Positions 1-12,325 of a stretch of 64,000 nucleotides of DNA are shown one piece after another. The position numbers and the translations under genes are program-made. The stretch's first letter is position 1; the number at the start of each line of letters is the position of its first letter. The notes beneath the pieces were generated by a model. That model was not told the origin of the DNA and did no database searches. It saw only the letters and a list, made by a program, of their open reading frames with translations. This stretch comes from Cryptomeria japonica (lineage: Eukaryota; Streptophyta; Pinopsida; Cupressales; Cupressaceae): contig NC_081406.1 in NCBI RefSeq assembly GCF_030272615.1, forward strand, positions 219,843,497 to 219,907,496, in the 5' to 3' direction.

Positions 1-1127
1 AATCGAACCACACCACCATCATACTCTTCCAGAGACATAAACTTTCTCTAGTCACCAATCATGTGGTGAGAACAACCACTATCAATAATCCACTCATTGG
101 AATTATCAAAGCAGGAGACAAGAGATTTCTTGTCTGACACATCTTCCTTAACTACTACAAACACAATGTCTTCATTTTCTTCATCTTTTGATTCCTCATC
201 AGTGACACCTTCATCAACTGCTACAAAATAGTTTCTCTTGTTTCCTCCTTTGAACTTCTTGAACTTCTCTGGTTTTTCCTTATTATCTCCATTAGGATAG
301 TTTGCAGTAATGTGTCATATCCTATTACAAGAGAAGCATTTCAAAGGAAGCTTACCTCTGTATTTACCAGTTCTGTTAGGAAGTCTCTTAGTAAGAAGAG
401 CTTCAAATTCCATCAAGATCTCCTCATCATTCATTTCTCTGCTTTGTCTTGGCTCACAGCTAGTACTTGCTTCTTTTCCCTTTCTAGATGGTGCAACAGA
501 TGCTCTAAAGGCTAATTCGGTCTTCTGAATACTGCCATCATAATTATTAAGCTCATATGTGATCAACTTTGCAATGATGGAGTCTAGGGATACCTTTGTC
601 TTGTCTATAGACCTCAACCCCTAAATAGCAGCGACCCTTATTGCATAGACTGTTAACAAGGATCTCAAGACTTTGCTAACAACAGTGGAATCCTAAATTT
701 TATCTCCTGCACTCTTGATGTCTCCAACAATAGTTTTGATTCTTATTCCATATTGTTGAATGGTCTCTCCTTCAACCATCTACATGTCTTCAAACTTTCC
801 CCTAAGGCTCTCTTCCTTATCTTGTTTCACATGCTCATCACCATCATAGATATTCTCCAGAGCATCCCATACTTCTTTGGGATTGTCTTTATCTTGAACA
901 TCAATAAACTCAATGTTAGATAGACTGTTGATTAGGGCTTCCATGACTTGCCCATTCTCCTGAATCTCTCTTCTTTGATCATCAGTGAGGGTTCCAGTAG
1001 GAATAACATAAGCATTCTCAACATAGTTCCAGTGTTGAGCACCCATTCTTTTGATGTATATCTTCATTCTATCCTTCCATATTTTAAAGTTATCTCTGTT
1101 GAACTTTGGACCTTCCCTCTTCATCAT
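1..1127 (-). pseudogene. Cop1 gag-protease fragment
   Basis: Starts at an ATG at 1127 with MMKREGPKFNRDNFKIWKDR, the N-terminal DUF4219/UBN2 type of copia Gag; the N-x-F-x-x-W motif is intact. The nucleocapsid zinc knuckle lies near 310-350 and is broken: a stop replaces the Gly before His, and the last Cys reads Tyr. The aspartic protease motif WIIDSGCSHHM lies near 57-98 and is followed a few codons later by an in-frame TAG. Gag should form the particle shell and the protease should cleave the polyprotein. This copy has stops in gag and is non-coding today. The two visible Gag segments share one frame. Confidence 0.85.
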
Positions 1128-1183
1128 TAGAGTAGGATCTTTTCCCCAAGCGGTTAAGCTTACAACACAGAGGACCTGGAAGA

Positions 1184-1198
1184 TGCTTTGATACCAAT
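1184..1198 (-). other. Primer binding site (initiator Met tRNA type)
   Basis: The minus strand reads ATTGGTATCAAAGC directly after the LTR end, one base from the standard plant copia TGGTATCAGAGC site complementary to the initiator methionine tRNA 3' end. Confidence 0.8.
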
Positions 1199-2694
1199 TG
1201 ATGAATAATGATGAATAGTTAGTACCAAACCGGTACTGAGAGGGGGGGGGGGTGAATCAGTACAGACAAAAACACTTCCCTGAACCAGATTGACTACAAA
1301 GACTGCACTTAACTAGTAAATAGTAACACCGATCTAAAATAGAGTACTACCGATAAAACCAAGAATGATTATGACAAGCATAAATTGGTTATCACTTAGA
1401 TCTTCACCACACCTAACATCTCCTTTCCACTTCACTCATATGCATAAATAGGTAATACATCAAAAATGTAAAGACTACTAGTTCAGCATGCATTACCACT
1501 TGACAGAAAATATTAAAGTATCACACATGACACATTGATTTTTCATGTCGAAACCCAATTGGAAAAAACCACGATGGGGATGAATACCCACAAGCTATTC
1601 TTTGAACTCTTTTTAAGTCTGCTTTGTTAGGAGTCTAGTCCAGTTAAAGACTTTTACAATAGGTTATGCTAGGAACCGATCCTACTAGGGATCACCTGGT
1701 TAAGGGATGGCTAAATACCCAGTTAAAGGTTAGAACCCTGTTAAAGGTTACCTCGCAAGAGGATTTGAAGAACTCATTGAATTGAGTCACCATGTTAAAG
1801 GATTTACATAAAAGCCTGTTAAAGCTACTCGGTTAAGGGATTTTCCAATTGCTGAAATGGTTAAAAGTCAACAAGTAATACACTGATTTGATAACAGCAC
1901 ACAATGCCAAGGTAGATCCTCTTTAGCTCCTTTGCTTCTGCAATCACACTCTGCAAGTATCAACACACTTCTCTAGTTTGGCAAGAATCAATTATCACTC
2001 ACTGGGATACACACATAACATTTTCCAACAACTTCAAAATGAAAAACATCATCAACCTTATAAGAAATAGATAGGTCGGTAGCATAAACCCTAAACTCTA
2101 AACATTTAGGTTTAACACTTCGGTCGGTTCAATCCAAACTAGTAATCACACTACATTGAATACAAAAGTCTTGAATAGAGCTCAAGATGTTCTCCAACAT
2201 CCATTCTTTGTTGCTTCAGGAAGCCGATAACCCATCATGTGTTCTCCACCATTTATAGAGACTTTTCACATTCCTGAGGTAGATAGGAACAATCTTCTTC
2301 ATGCAAGATCCTCAAGGAAATCCTTCACGCGCACAAGGCTTATGTGGCAACATGATCTGATCTTCATTACCATGCTAACTCATCACAAGATGTCATCGGT
2401 TGAATCACACAGGCAATGCATCAACCAGAAACCCTGAAGCTGAGACTACCAACCGGTAGTCATGCCAAATGAAACCTGATACAAAACTTCCCATATACCG
2501 GTTCTCATTCCAACATACCGGTTCACCTTGAACAAACATACCACTTCACTTTTTAACATATGTTGGTTCACAACATCATACCGGTTCTCTTGCCAGTTTG
2601 CTCACTACAATATACCGGTTCATACTTCAGCATATTGACATCAATGACAACATACAATATCATCATGTCATCAAGCACTGCACATATGCCAACA
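1199..2694 (-). repeat. 5' LTR of Cop1
   Basis: About 1.5 kb. On the minus strand it starts TGTTGGCATATG and ends TTCATCA directly before the primer binding site. Both ends match the Cop2 LTR at 39203-40656. A run of 11 G (plus strand) near 1241 is the poly-C tract shared with the other copia LTRs here. Several short open frames inside it are not genes. Confidence 0.88.
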
Positions 2695-3039
2695 CTTAAA
2701 TATTGTCAAGTGTTAACAGTACTGTACTTAGCATATGTGTGTTTTCATTATGCCATGAACATGAAATGTTGCAAAATAATTGTACTATGGTATTGTATTC
2801 TCTATTGTTCATGTATTCAAGTGTGTTTCTTGTAGGCAAACAATGTTTGATGACATTAGGTCCTTGTCATGTAAGATGTACTCTTTATGGGGTTGGAAAT
2901 GTCATGTGTTTAATGTAGATATGAAACTTTGGGTTGTGTTTTTGATAATGTTCATCATTTTCAAGAGTCCAACTAGCAATTGTCTTGAGTCATGTCATCT
3001 CATTTACGATTGTTGGTTTTAGCTTAAAAATTCTTGGTG
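2695..3039. other. Spacer without recognised feature
   Basis: AT-rich sequence between the Cop1 LTR and the helicase relic. Short overlapping plus-strand open frames have no motif and look like chance. No repeat or RNA gene seen. Confidence 0.6.
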
Positions 3040-4551
3040 TTAGAGGGCTCAACAAAAAAGTGTTTCAGTGCTTGATGTGCAATGTACAACTATATAAGAT
3101 AACCCATGTTGGTGCACACTAAAAGGTTCAAGTGCAAGACCGTGCATAGTGAGTCCTTGTTATTTGTGTATTGTTTTGATGCATGCTAATTGAGGTGGAA
3201 ATTGTTTTCTTATAGTACTCTATGTAGAATCTTGTTTGTGGAGTGGTTTTGCAACTCGGAGAATTGGTACCCATCCTTTGTCAACATATGTTTGATTTGG
3301 ATGTGGTAATTTTCCAACATGAAATCTTCCAATGTGGTGATCATTGAATTCAACTAAAATGATATCAATATCACTAGTTTGTGTATATGTTTTGAATCAT
3401 TCATTTGATCCATTGATGAGGCTGTCATGTATATCATAGTTTCCACCATAGATCTCAACCAATATGTCTTTTTTTAACATTATTTGATTTGCCTAATTTG
3501 CATTGTGTTTGTGCAATTTTTTATGGGAACAAATTTGTCATGTTCATCAGTTGCATTAATTGTAATTATCTCTCCAAGAAGTGCAGATAATATATTTTGG
3601 TTGTGTGTATCGACATCCTTTCTTTAGTAAAAAAGAAATAGAAATGTTGGGTATGTAGGTGGAGAGCGAAAGCATTTGTTATTCAAATATGCTATGTCAT
3701 CATTGGTTTGAGAGTGTGCGTATTTTATTGAGGACATCAATAAAAAGCTGATCTATTTGTCTCATTATAGTTTGTAGATTGTAACATTTGAAGTTTTGTT
3801 GCAAAAACCCATACAGTAGTAAGCTAGTGTGTATTGTTGGCACATGGAACACTAGACAATCATGTATAGGTTCTTCTTAATACAAGTCACCACATAAAAT
3901 GTTGTACAATCCAATAAAGTCTTTAGTTTTTGTTTTCATTAATTCACACAATCTTTTGTCTATGCAATGCAACAATCTAGTTCCAACTAGTGAGAACTCA
4001 TCAATGGGAACAATACACAATTGTTGATATTCTTTTGTCAATCCATCTAATCTTTCTGAGCTCAAGGGAATAGAAGTAGATTTGTTAAATTGCATGAGGA
4101 GTGCAAATGCAAGGTTGTGCCTCCTATAATATATGTTGTTTTTCTTGTGTATGCAAGTAGCAAGCCCTTTATCTTTTCTAGGTCACTATCTATTGTGTTA
4201 TTGTATATACGAAGAAGTCCTTGATACATTTCTTTTGTAGTGAAGGTTTTCCCTATGCCAGCACCTCCTATCAAGAACAAGTATAATGGCTCATTTGGTT
4301 TTTGTTGTTTTTTCATTAATATGCCTTTCACTATGGCTTGTTGTAAGAGTATGTGTAATTCTTGACTCGGTGAACCCATGTATCAAGCTATTTGTTTCAA
4401 TTTCCATGGCATTGTCAATTTCATTGTCATCATCACTTGATGAAGACTTATTGCTACGCACATGTTCTTGTGAAGGGTACAAATGATTGTGGCAATTTTT
4501 GTTCAATTTTAACATTTTGCATTTTGTATAATGTTGTTTTGCACAACTCAT
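3040..4551 (-). pseudogene. PIF1-like DNA helicase relic
   Basis: The family unwinds DNA with ATP; in plants many copies are carried by Helitron transposons. On the minus strand the motifs occur in family order although frames change. An acidic Ser/Asp-rich N-terminal stretch comes first (4551-4380). Walker A GGAGIGKTFTT follows near 4250, then a degraded GTTLHS-like motif near 4110. Walker B PIDEFSLVG with IDKRLCELM lies near 3960-4010 and ends in CGDLY. TIMRQID then LNKIR lie near 3725-3775, a YDIHDSLINGSN segment near 3430, and QFPPQLACIKTIHK-stop-QGLT at 3140-3205. At least three frameshifts and several stops make it dead. No Rep domain was identified upstream, so a Helitron origin is inference; a captured or cellular PIF1 fragment is the alternative. 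Confidence 0.82.
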
Positions 4552-6179
4552 TGAGAGTATTCATAATAGTGTTTGGAGGCACTTTGCCTTTCTAATATGT
4601 GTTTGTGTATTGCAAATGTCTCTTCAATGCAACAACAATTGTCCATGTTTCATCAGATGAACGTGACAATATTGTTTGTACAATGTTAATGTTTTCTACT
4701 TCTACTCTGCCACAGGATGGTAGGGGGTTTGAAGAAGGAGCCCGCAGAGGAATTAAAGAAGGATTTGTTTGGGTGGGGAGTGGTAGTCAGTCATCTTTGT
4801 GACAACATGGAAGCTACAACCCCTCCCCAACATATTGCATTTACCTTAAAGCTCCTCTTTCCACTTTTCCTTACCGTGGGCATGAAGGCTCGAGCTCCTC
4901 TTTCCATTTTCTCTGTTCCTAGGCATGAAGGCTTCCTCCTCTATTTGGAAATGATTTGTTGGACATAACATAACATCTCACATTCCATCTGAAGGCATCA
5001 GGGTGATAATGGCATGGCTCAAGTAGTTTTGCAAGTTGTATAGTCATTGGGGTTCCTTTTCTAGTTCCAGTAGTGATTCTGGACTCTAGGTGAAGGGAGC
5101 AAGTTGTATAGTCATTTACAGAGAAAATGAAAAGAATTTAGTGTCAAGCTTTGTGCAGGTTCTTTAAGGAGTTATATATAAATTTATTTTGTGATGGTCG
5201 ATGGAAGTAGTAATTTTATTCAATAGAAATTAAATTTTGATCTATTTCTCTCTGGTGTATAATTCTATCTCTTTCAAATGATCAAAATCATGAGTTTTAA
5301 CTTTTTTCATTTGTTGCATTGTTATGGTGTATGTAATTTTTTATTTAATGCTTCCTATTATGCCCAGGAATGCAAAATTTCTATTAGTCTAGAATCATAT
5401 TAAGGATTCACCTCATTGTAATTGGTGGGTGGATTATAGGTATGAGTAAATGCCAACTTTATGGAGGAGGGAAAACATGTACATGATAGTCATAGAACAC
5501 CTCCATATATATTACATAAACATCCATAGCATATAAAATCATAAGAGTATTAAGAATGAAAGTATCAAACACCACAATAGATAGGAATACAACATAATTA
5601 GTAAAACATCCATGCAACTCAATTAAAGGGAATATCTTTTGAGGATCCAATTCCATGATAGATGTTATAGACAAATCACAATTTCATAATGAAAGACAAA
5701 CAAGAAAACATATTCACCCACAATGAATCAACTATTATAATTGGAAGGTCGCTTCACCAAGTCAACATCAAGACAACATACCGGTGCCTTATCCTAGGGC
5801 ATAGAGTCACTTACAATTCAAAGACAACCTGATAATAAACTTCAATAAGATTCATTTGCATATAAATAGAAATGAATATGCCATTACATACACAACCTAG
5901 ATTCATACGTAAACTAAAAAACCCTTGACCATTCAATTCATAGTGAAAACATAAATTCAACACAAAGACAATTATGTGAAGATCTCAAACTGCAAATGAT
6001 ATTGATATTATATTCATAATGATATCAGAAAGTAAATTCAAATTGTGATTCAGCTATGCACTTATCAAATTCTTGAACAGTTGAACTATTATAACTATAT
6101 AAGAGTTTTCAACATCAATAAAAATGGCCAACTGGCCATCCCTCTCTACCAATCAAAAGGAAAAAGTGGTCATCCCTCT
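4552..6179. other. Spacer, mostly featureless
   Basis: AT-rich. 4552-4720 may hold a little more of the helicase-associated protein on the minus strand (a fragment reading DETWTIVVALKRHLQYTN), which I could not place. 4721-6179 has no recognised coding sequence, LTR end or repeat array. The downstream edge of the large unknown gene fades out near 6180. Confidence 0.5.
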
Positions 6180-9100
6180 CAAATTAATCTTGGAATCCTT
6201 TTATAAGATGAGGATTCAACAAGCTTAGAATTACTGTGAGGAATCTTGGGTAGCAACCTGACATTTCTTCTTTTGCTTTAGCATGGCTTGCCCCCTGTCC
6301 ACCTCTTTGTCTATTGGCCAACTGAATGCCTTTACCTCTTACAACTTTGTAACTAAATCTTGCCATCTGGCATTTGTAACTGCCCTAGCCTCAACAATAA
6401 ACTTTGCATAGTCAACCTCAACCTTGAACAGTGAATCAAGCATACTGTTAAGGAAATTAGCATCAACCTATTCATCTGTATGCTTGATTATTTCTTCTTG
6501 CTCCAGAATCAAATCAAATTCACTAGTCCAATCAGAAACAGATATCAAATCTCCAATACTACCATAAATTGAAGGCACCAATTTACTATAACCTTCCCCA
6601 AATGTCTGCAATTTTTCATTTATAAGCACATCCTTCCCTGTGAAAAATGCATATGCTGCATTCATTACCGCCACCATGTCTTTAGTGTCACTGATCTTGG
6701 TAGGGAACTCATCACTATACATCATTGTAGTATCTAGCTTATCCATTAATCTGCTTCTTCCTGACCAAACATTGAACAAAGGTCCAAGAAAAGCGACAAC
6801 CTCAGAGGATTTTTTACTTGCCTCTTTCAAAGAAATGTGCAAATCATGCACTACCATCAATTTTCCTTTCAATACATTAATCCCGTGTTTCAGAATTCCT
6901 GACACAATAGAGATAGCCTTGACATTTTATTCCTTTCCAAGCTTTTCAATTTTCTCTGTGTATTCCTCCATTTTTGTTGTCACATCAACTGGTATTTCTT
7001 GTCCTTGTTCTGTAATCTGTATTAGAGGGGGCTCATTTGCATTTTTTTCTTTCAACTCCACTAACTCTTCCTCCAAAGCGCCCTTCTTCATCAGTGTCTC
7101 TTCATATTTTTTAGATAATGCAATCAATTGGCTATATGTTTCTATGTATCTTCTTGACAAATCCTCTATTTTTGATAAATTCATGAAAGAAACTTGAGTA
7201 AAAAATGAGGCAATCTTCATGTCAGTTGTGTTCTGCAAATTCCAGATCATTCTGTTAGCTTTCTTTTCTACTTGGATATTTAGAAGGTGGGGATTTTGAG
7301 TGGAAGGGGACAAAGACCAAGAAACCCGTGTCTTTGACTTAGGATTAAATCATGATCCTCTTATTACATCTCCAATTTCAAATTTAGTTTTAAACATTGG
7401 GTCCTCTTGCTTCCTAATCTGATCAATAATAAAAATGGACTAGATATCCCAGTCAGGCATCATAATCATACCAACACTCTTAATCAATTGTCTTTCCTAT
7501 TCCACATATATTTTCTCCCTGACACAATCATATTCCTACAGTGCCTTGATGATCTCCTCTTTCTTTTCTACATTTCCTTCCTCTATGATCAGATTTTGTC
7601 TTAATTGATTTTGTTTCAACCTTGTCAAAAAACTTTTAAATTCGTCTAACTTAATAAATTCATCATCTTTCATGAACTCATTTGACAACATCACATGCTC
7701 ATCAAAGCCTTGAGCAAGGGTTTCATTTGTTTCTCCATGTTATTCATTATGCCCTGCTTCTCTAAGATGTGTCCTTATTTGATGAAAGTAGTGTCCTTGT
7801 TCTGTAACAACTGCTCTAGAAGGGTCTCTCCTCACAATTGTACCGACCTCTTTGGTTTTTTGTTTCTTTGCAGCTGGCACTCGGGTAGATTGAACTTCAT
7901 CCCCACTCTCTACCTCATCAGCAAACACACTAAGTGGCCTCTTGCCATGTGAAGAATGTCCATCTTGGGGGTCTTGCTGCTGAGCAACCACTTCTAGAAT
8001 TTGAGGCATTTGTTCCATCAGAGTTTCATATAAACTTATCATTTTGTTAATCCTCTCCAAGTACGAGTTATCAAGGCAAAAACCTGAGAAACTAGGGTCA
8101 ACAACCTTTAATTCTGCTTCAACTCTCATCAATTTTTTCTATTTTCTTCTCCTTTCTTGTACTTCCTCTTTTCTCAGAAAATTTCTAACCATGTCTTCAT
8201 CATCCAATGGTTCATGGTCCTTTATTGTGTCCCAAGGTGTCATTTTTGGCAATGCACATTTAATAAATTATCTAGGATCATAGAATCTAGACACAACATT
8301 AACCAACCTATACTGTCTAAGGAAATTATTTACTTCATCAAAGGAACTCCTACAAATGGTAAAATCAGACACAACCCAAAGCCTATGAAGAAGAGAACCC
8401 TTCCTATGTTTGTCAAGGTATTCTTTTTCAACTAGGGTCAATTGCCAAATAAACTCCATAAAAGCAATCCTAATTGGAACAAATTTTGGTAAAATATGGG
8501 GAGACTGAGGACACCCATAGACTCTGATCACAGTAAAGTTATAAAAAAAGAAAAAGCCCCCCTATTTATGTGAAATAGATTAGTTTGGAACATACTGGTA
8601 AGGTCTCAAAACTCTCCTAACATTAATTGACAATTGTTCCCTATTTATTCCTAGCATTTCCCTAATTGGCAAAACAATCCAATTTTCAAAGAAAAGGAAA
8701 GAAGAATGGGGAGAACTACTATCCCAAACCTGGGTCCATCTTTGTATTGGCATTAAGACACCCAATTCTTCTTTGAAAAGCTCAAATTATTTATCCATGA
8801 ACTCAACATTATAGAACAAGATTAAATGCATCAGCAATGAATAATGCTTGAATGTAGGGCTGGGTGCACCACTCTGAATTTCAACTAGAGCATTATGAAT
8901 GTGTTCAAATACATAGCCCACATAATCATAATCTTTGTTAACATCTGGGTGTTGAATCTCCATAGGCATCATCATTAATTCAGCTAACATTGTTGAATCT
9001 CCATCAAAACCCAACACTTTGCATAATCCATAGATTGTACAATGCATATAATGGTGGAAAGGTGTGATATCAAATGGTGGTTCAATACTATCTGGAATTA

Positions 9101-9680
9101 TAACTGGTTTCCTATTCACCCTAGGCATTTATCTAGGCATTGCATGCTTCTTGATAACACCTTTGTATTTGTCATAATCCTCTGCAATCCACTCCAAATC
9201 TATATCTATACATGCAGCACCACTAATCTGGAAAGCTTCAACAAAGCTAGCTCTATTAATTGAAACTAGGGTAGACTAGTTCTTTCTTCTGATTACCCTA
9301 GATACTGAGCAATAGTGTTTGGCCAACTCTTTGATCAAATCCACGTCAACATACACATCTGGCACAATTAACTTTTCCATATTTAAATCCCAAGGGTTTG
9401 ACATCAGGACACCCTTAACCCTATTATTCTAGAAATAATGAAAAAAAGTAGAACCAGTCATATTAAGCATGGTCGGGTTTCTGCATTGGCTCCATAAATC
9501 TTTCCATGCCAAATCATTTGTATTCAAAGCAACGGAAGTCCTTGGCAGCAAATCTACAAATTCTTCTTTGTATTTCTTAACCGTCTTTTCCTCACTAGCC
9601 TTGGGCTTGGAACCTCCAAGTCCTCTACTTGTCGTGGCCTTGGGCTTGGAACTTCTAGTTCCACTCGTCGCCTTGCTCAT
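6180..9680 (-). pseudogene. Large unrecognised protein, one frame broken only by stops
   Basis: I do not recognise this protein. Starting from ATG at 9680 (MSKATSGTRSSKPK, Lys/Ser/Gly-rich), one minus-strand frame can be followed for ~1,170 codons. The open segments at 9680, 9128, 8765, 8531, 8132, 7313 and 6905 share it exactly, separated by about a dozen stops but no frameshift. Layout: basic tail, globular part with many aromatic and hydrophobic residues (about residues 40-480), a Lys/Arg linker with PAAKKQKTK resembling a nuclear localisation signal (near 7860), a helical part with ALEEELVELKEKN near 7050-7090, and a further helical domain to ~6380. No zinc, protease, RT or integrase motifs were found. 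The layout resembles the large ORF of LARD-1 (14572-17937), so it is probably an accessory protein of a non-autonomous retroelement or a captured gene. No LTRs were found around it. Confidence 0.6.
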
Positions 9681-9805
9681 TTTAGCTGTAGGAGAAAAAA
9701 TTAACTAATTTTCTTAAATTTTCCCACACCCAACACTCTGAATTCTCCAACATTGTTGCAGAGCTCAATTCACTGGATTACCTCGAAGATAGATTGCATT
9801 AATGC

Positions 9806-9817
9806 TATTATATAAAA
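9806..9817 (-). promoter_or_regulatory. TATA-like box before the large unknown gene
   Basis: The minus strand carries TTATATAAT about 130 bp upstream of the ATG at 9680. This is typical plant core-promoter spacing for a short 5' leader. The sequence is AT-rich, so a chance match is possible. LARD-1 has a similar element the same distance before its large ORF. Confidence 0.35.
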
Positions 9818-10019
9818 TCTCAGCTCGATCATGCAATTTATGGTATTTGGGCGCTGTCACTTCTCTCAAGTCTCATTAATTGCCACACTTGCATGAACTA
9901 GCTACTGTGGCATTAATTCAAAGCTGAAGTACTCGAGCAAAATTTGAATTCATGCCCTTCTATTTGATTTGTGATTTCCATTCAAAACTTTTATAGAACC
10001 CAACAAACAAGTCCATGTG

Positions 10020-11070
10020 TCAATCCCCATCTTTAATCACACACTCACAACCGGTTATAACAATTTGGAAAGTAACCGGTGAGTTAGCGATAATGCTACC
10101 AAATCCTCTTAATTGCAAGTTCGCAACCCCTTTTACGAATCCTCAAAGAATCTCGCGAGTGAGTGATAGTCATTGATCTTCATCAAGCCCTTCAGTCACA
10201 ACCTCGCAACAACATTTGTAATATTCTATCTTTACTTGTGAATTGGCGACCACTGCAAATCTAACAAAACAACTTATTTTATCACAAGCTCACAACTCGA
10301 AACTTAACTTGACTTAAACCCTTGTGATCCTGCGACAACAAGACACTTAACTGCCATCGCATGCTCACAACACTTTTTGACTTAAGAATTACAAACCCGC
10401 GAGCATGCGATGACCACAAAATCATACGAAAACTACCTATCGCCAGATCGCAACATAAAATGCTAAAAAAATTCAAAACCTGTGAGCAAGTGATGAAACC
10501 AACTAAGTTGTGATAGCAACCACATCGCATGATTGCAAATTAAAATGACTTAACCATGAACACCTCGCGACCTTGCGATAACATGAAATCACACCCAGTC
10601 ACAACCTCACAACATAAAATGGTCAGGTGCAAAACATCTTGCAAGGTAGTGACAACTAAAATCTTCTAGTACTCGCAAGCTCGCGACTTAAACTGACTTG
10701 ATGATAAAGGACCCATGAGCTAGTGATAACCATAACATTTCAAAACTTTTTATCTCTTGACCGCAATGACCCAACAAGTACCAACAAAAATTGATGTTTT
10801 ATGTTAATTGCTATCATAAACAGGCACAAGTAGTGGCACACAGACCATTAATGACATACTCGCTAACTCTCATGGCTATAATGCATGACATCAAACCAAT
10901 TTGAGACCTCGCGACCAAAGCAATTTCATTAACAATCTCCAACTCGCTAACATAAAATGCTAACACTCAAAAAACTAGAGACCTCGCGATTTAAACCCAA
11001 ACCAACACTCGCTAACTCACCACTTAAATTGTTAAATGTGAAATTTATCTGTGAGTTAGAGATGAAACAT
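10020..11070. repeat. Degenerate CpG-containing motif cluster
   Basis: CTCGCGA or close variants (CTCGCTAAC, CCGCGAGC, CTCGCAAG) recur at irregular 50-200 bp spacing, for example near 10150, 10396, 10565, 10683, 10908 and 10983, on both strands and often next to GCGATAAC or GTGATGAC. No gene is visible. It is upstream of the large unknown gene on its strand, so it could be promoter-proximal or an ancient decayed tandem array. Confidence 0.5.
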
Positions 11071-11570
11071 TAAACATATCTCATTGTCTGACCAACCGTT
11101 TGACCACACTTGACGTTGACATGGACAAATAAAGAGAGGACAACTCAGATTTTCAACGCATGACAACTTTGGTTTACTAGCCAACTAAGACAAAAAACAA
11201 ACACAAAACCCTAATTGCCATGAACATCATGTTAAGCATTTAATGTAGAACAATAGAAAGGTTCTAACAGTTATGCAATATGAATAATTTTATGGATCTT
11301 GTGACACAAATTATTGCATTTCATGTTCAACATAATGTGGAACCAATTTACTAATAATTCAGAAAATAAATTCTAATTGTTTACTAATAATTCAAATTCA
11401 CAATTAAAAATATGAAATAAGTATCTATTCTGATTGACAAATTCAAGGAATACAATATCAAAAATCATCAATGATAACTATAGTATTGTAAATTGAAATT
11501 GTAATATGACTCAAGAGCTATAGTATAATTATAAATACCTATAAATTGACTGCTAATTCACTTCAGTGAC
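11071..11570. other. Spacer
   Basis: AT-rich, with short repeated stretches of the type TTTACTAATAATTC near 11345 and 11385. It lies just downstream of the hAT gene stop and may contain that element's 3' end, but no terminal inverted repeat could be identified by eye. Confidence 0.4.
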
Positions 11571-12325
11571 TCAGTCTGAGGCTTCCATATCCCAAATGGA
11601 CTCAAGATCCAGAAACTGACTTGTACTAACAGGTTCATCTTCATTTTGAGTGGGGTATTCAAAAATTTCTTCATCTTCATGTTGACTCTGAGTTTGCGAT
11701 CTATCATTTGTCTCAGCACTAGGATTAGTAGTAGCACCACTAGCTTTTAAAGTGTTGCACAACCCTCATCTTTCATGCATGGAATTCCAAATTGCCAGTG
11801 CCCTATCATATGGAAAATATCTAACATTATATTGAGTTACAAAGAACCTCAAGCAAGTTTCCAAATTTTTGTCTAATTTGCTTCTGATCTTTGATTTCTA
11901 AATCCCTAATGCATTGAAAACTCTCTCATCTTCCATTGACCCCAATATCATTGTTTGACATAAATCAGCAAGTTTCAAATATTCTGGTATTGCAATATGC
12001 AATGCTTCACTTTGATCTATCCTTTTCCAAAGCCTTGTGATTGACCCAGGTTCAAATGGATTCTCCAAGTTAACCAACTGTTGTTTCATAAGCAATGCAA
12101 AGTGTTTACATTGTTTTTTATGATGATCTAAATTTAAAATTCCTTCTATTGGTTGTCCATTGCAATATGCATCTTTTGAATATGTCAATATCAATTCCTC
12201 TAGTTTTTTATGAAACTTCTTTGCGCCATTTGGATTATCTCCAATTGAATGCCAAATTTGAGGATACACACAACCCATGGCTTCAAGTATTTCTTCTCGA
12301 GGGAATCTTTCACAAATCTCAATTG
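11571..12325 (-). pseudogene. hAT-type transposase-like gene, C-terminal part
   Basis: Second half of the gene whose first half is at 18972-21030; LARD-1 separates them. Reads EICERFPREEILEAMGCVYP, then near 11900-11960 a hAT C-terminal dimerisation-type segment (LADLCQTMILGSMEDERVF, followed after a stop by KSKIRSKLDKNLE). An acidic, Ser/Thr-rich tail ends at a TGA at 11571. A stop interrupts the NALGI-stop-KSKIR segment. The tail is in the same frame as the dimerisation region, which argues that the gene really ends here. The family (hAT, close to the ZNF862/TTF-type zinc finger group) moves DNA by cut and paste, or is co-opted as a DNA-binding protein. Confidence 0.75.

Larger units (their letters stand above)
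1..2694 (-). mobile_element. Cop1: Ty1/copia LTR retrotransposon, 5' part only
   Basis: Minus-strand copia element. Read on the minus strand it runs LTR (2694 to 1199), methionine-tRNA primer site, gag, then the start of the protease, and leaves the window at base 1, so integrase, reverse transcriptase and the 3' LTR are not visible. The same family recurs as Cop2 at 35874-40656, whose LTR and gag are collinear with this copy. That second copy fixes the LTR ends as TGTTGGCATATG at the start and TTCATCA at the end. Gag is damaged, so this copy is unlikely to be active. Confidence 0.9.

Noticed and set aside
2560-3022. Overlapping short Cys/His-containing plus-strand open frames
   Set aside because: Straddle the Cop1 LTR edge and have no consistent frame or motif.
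6640-7197. 185-residue plus-strand open frame
   Set aside because: Antisense shadow of the large minus-strand gene, whose frame is supported by seven collinear segments.
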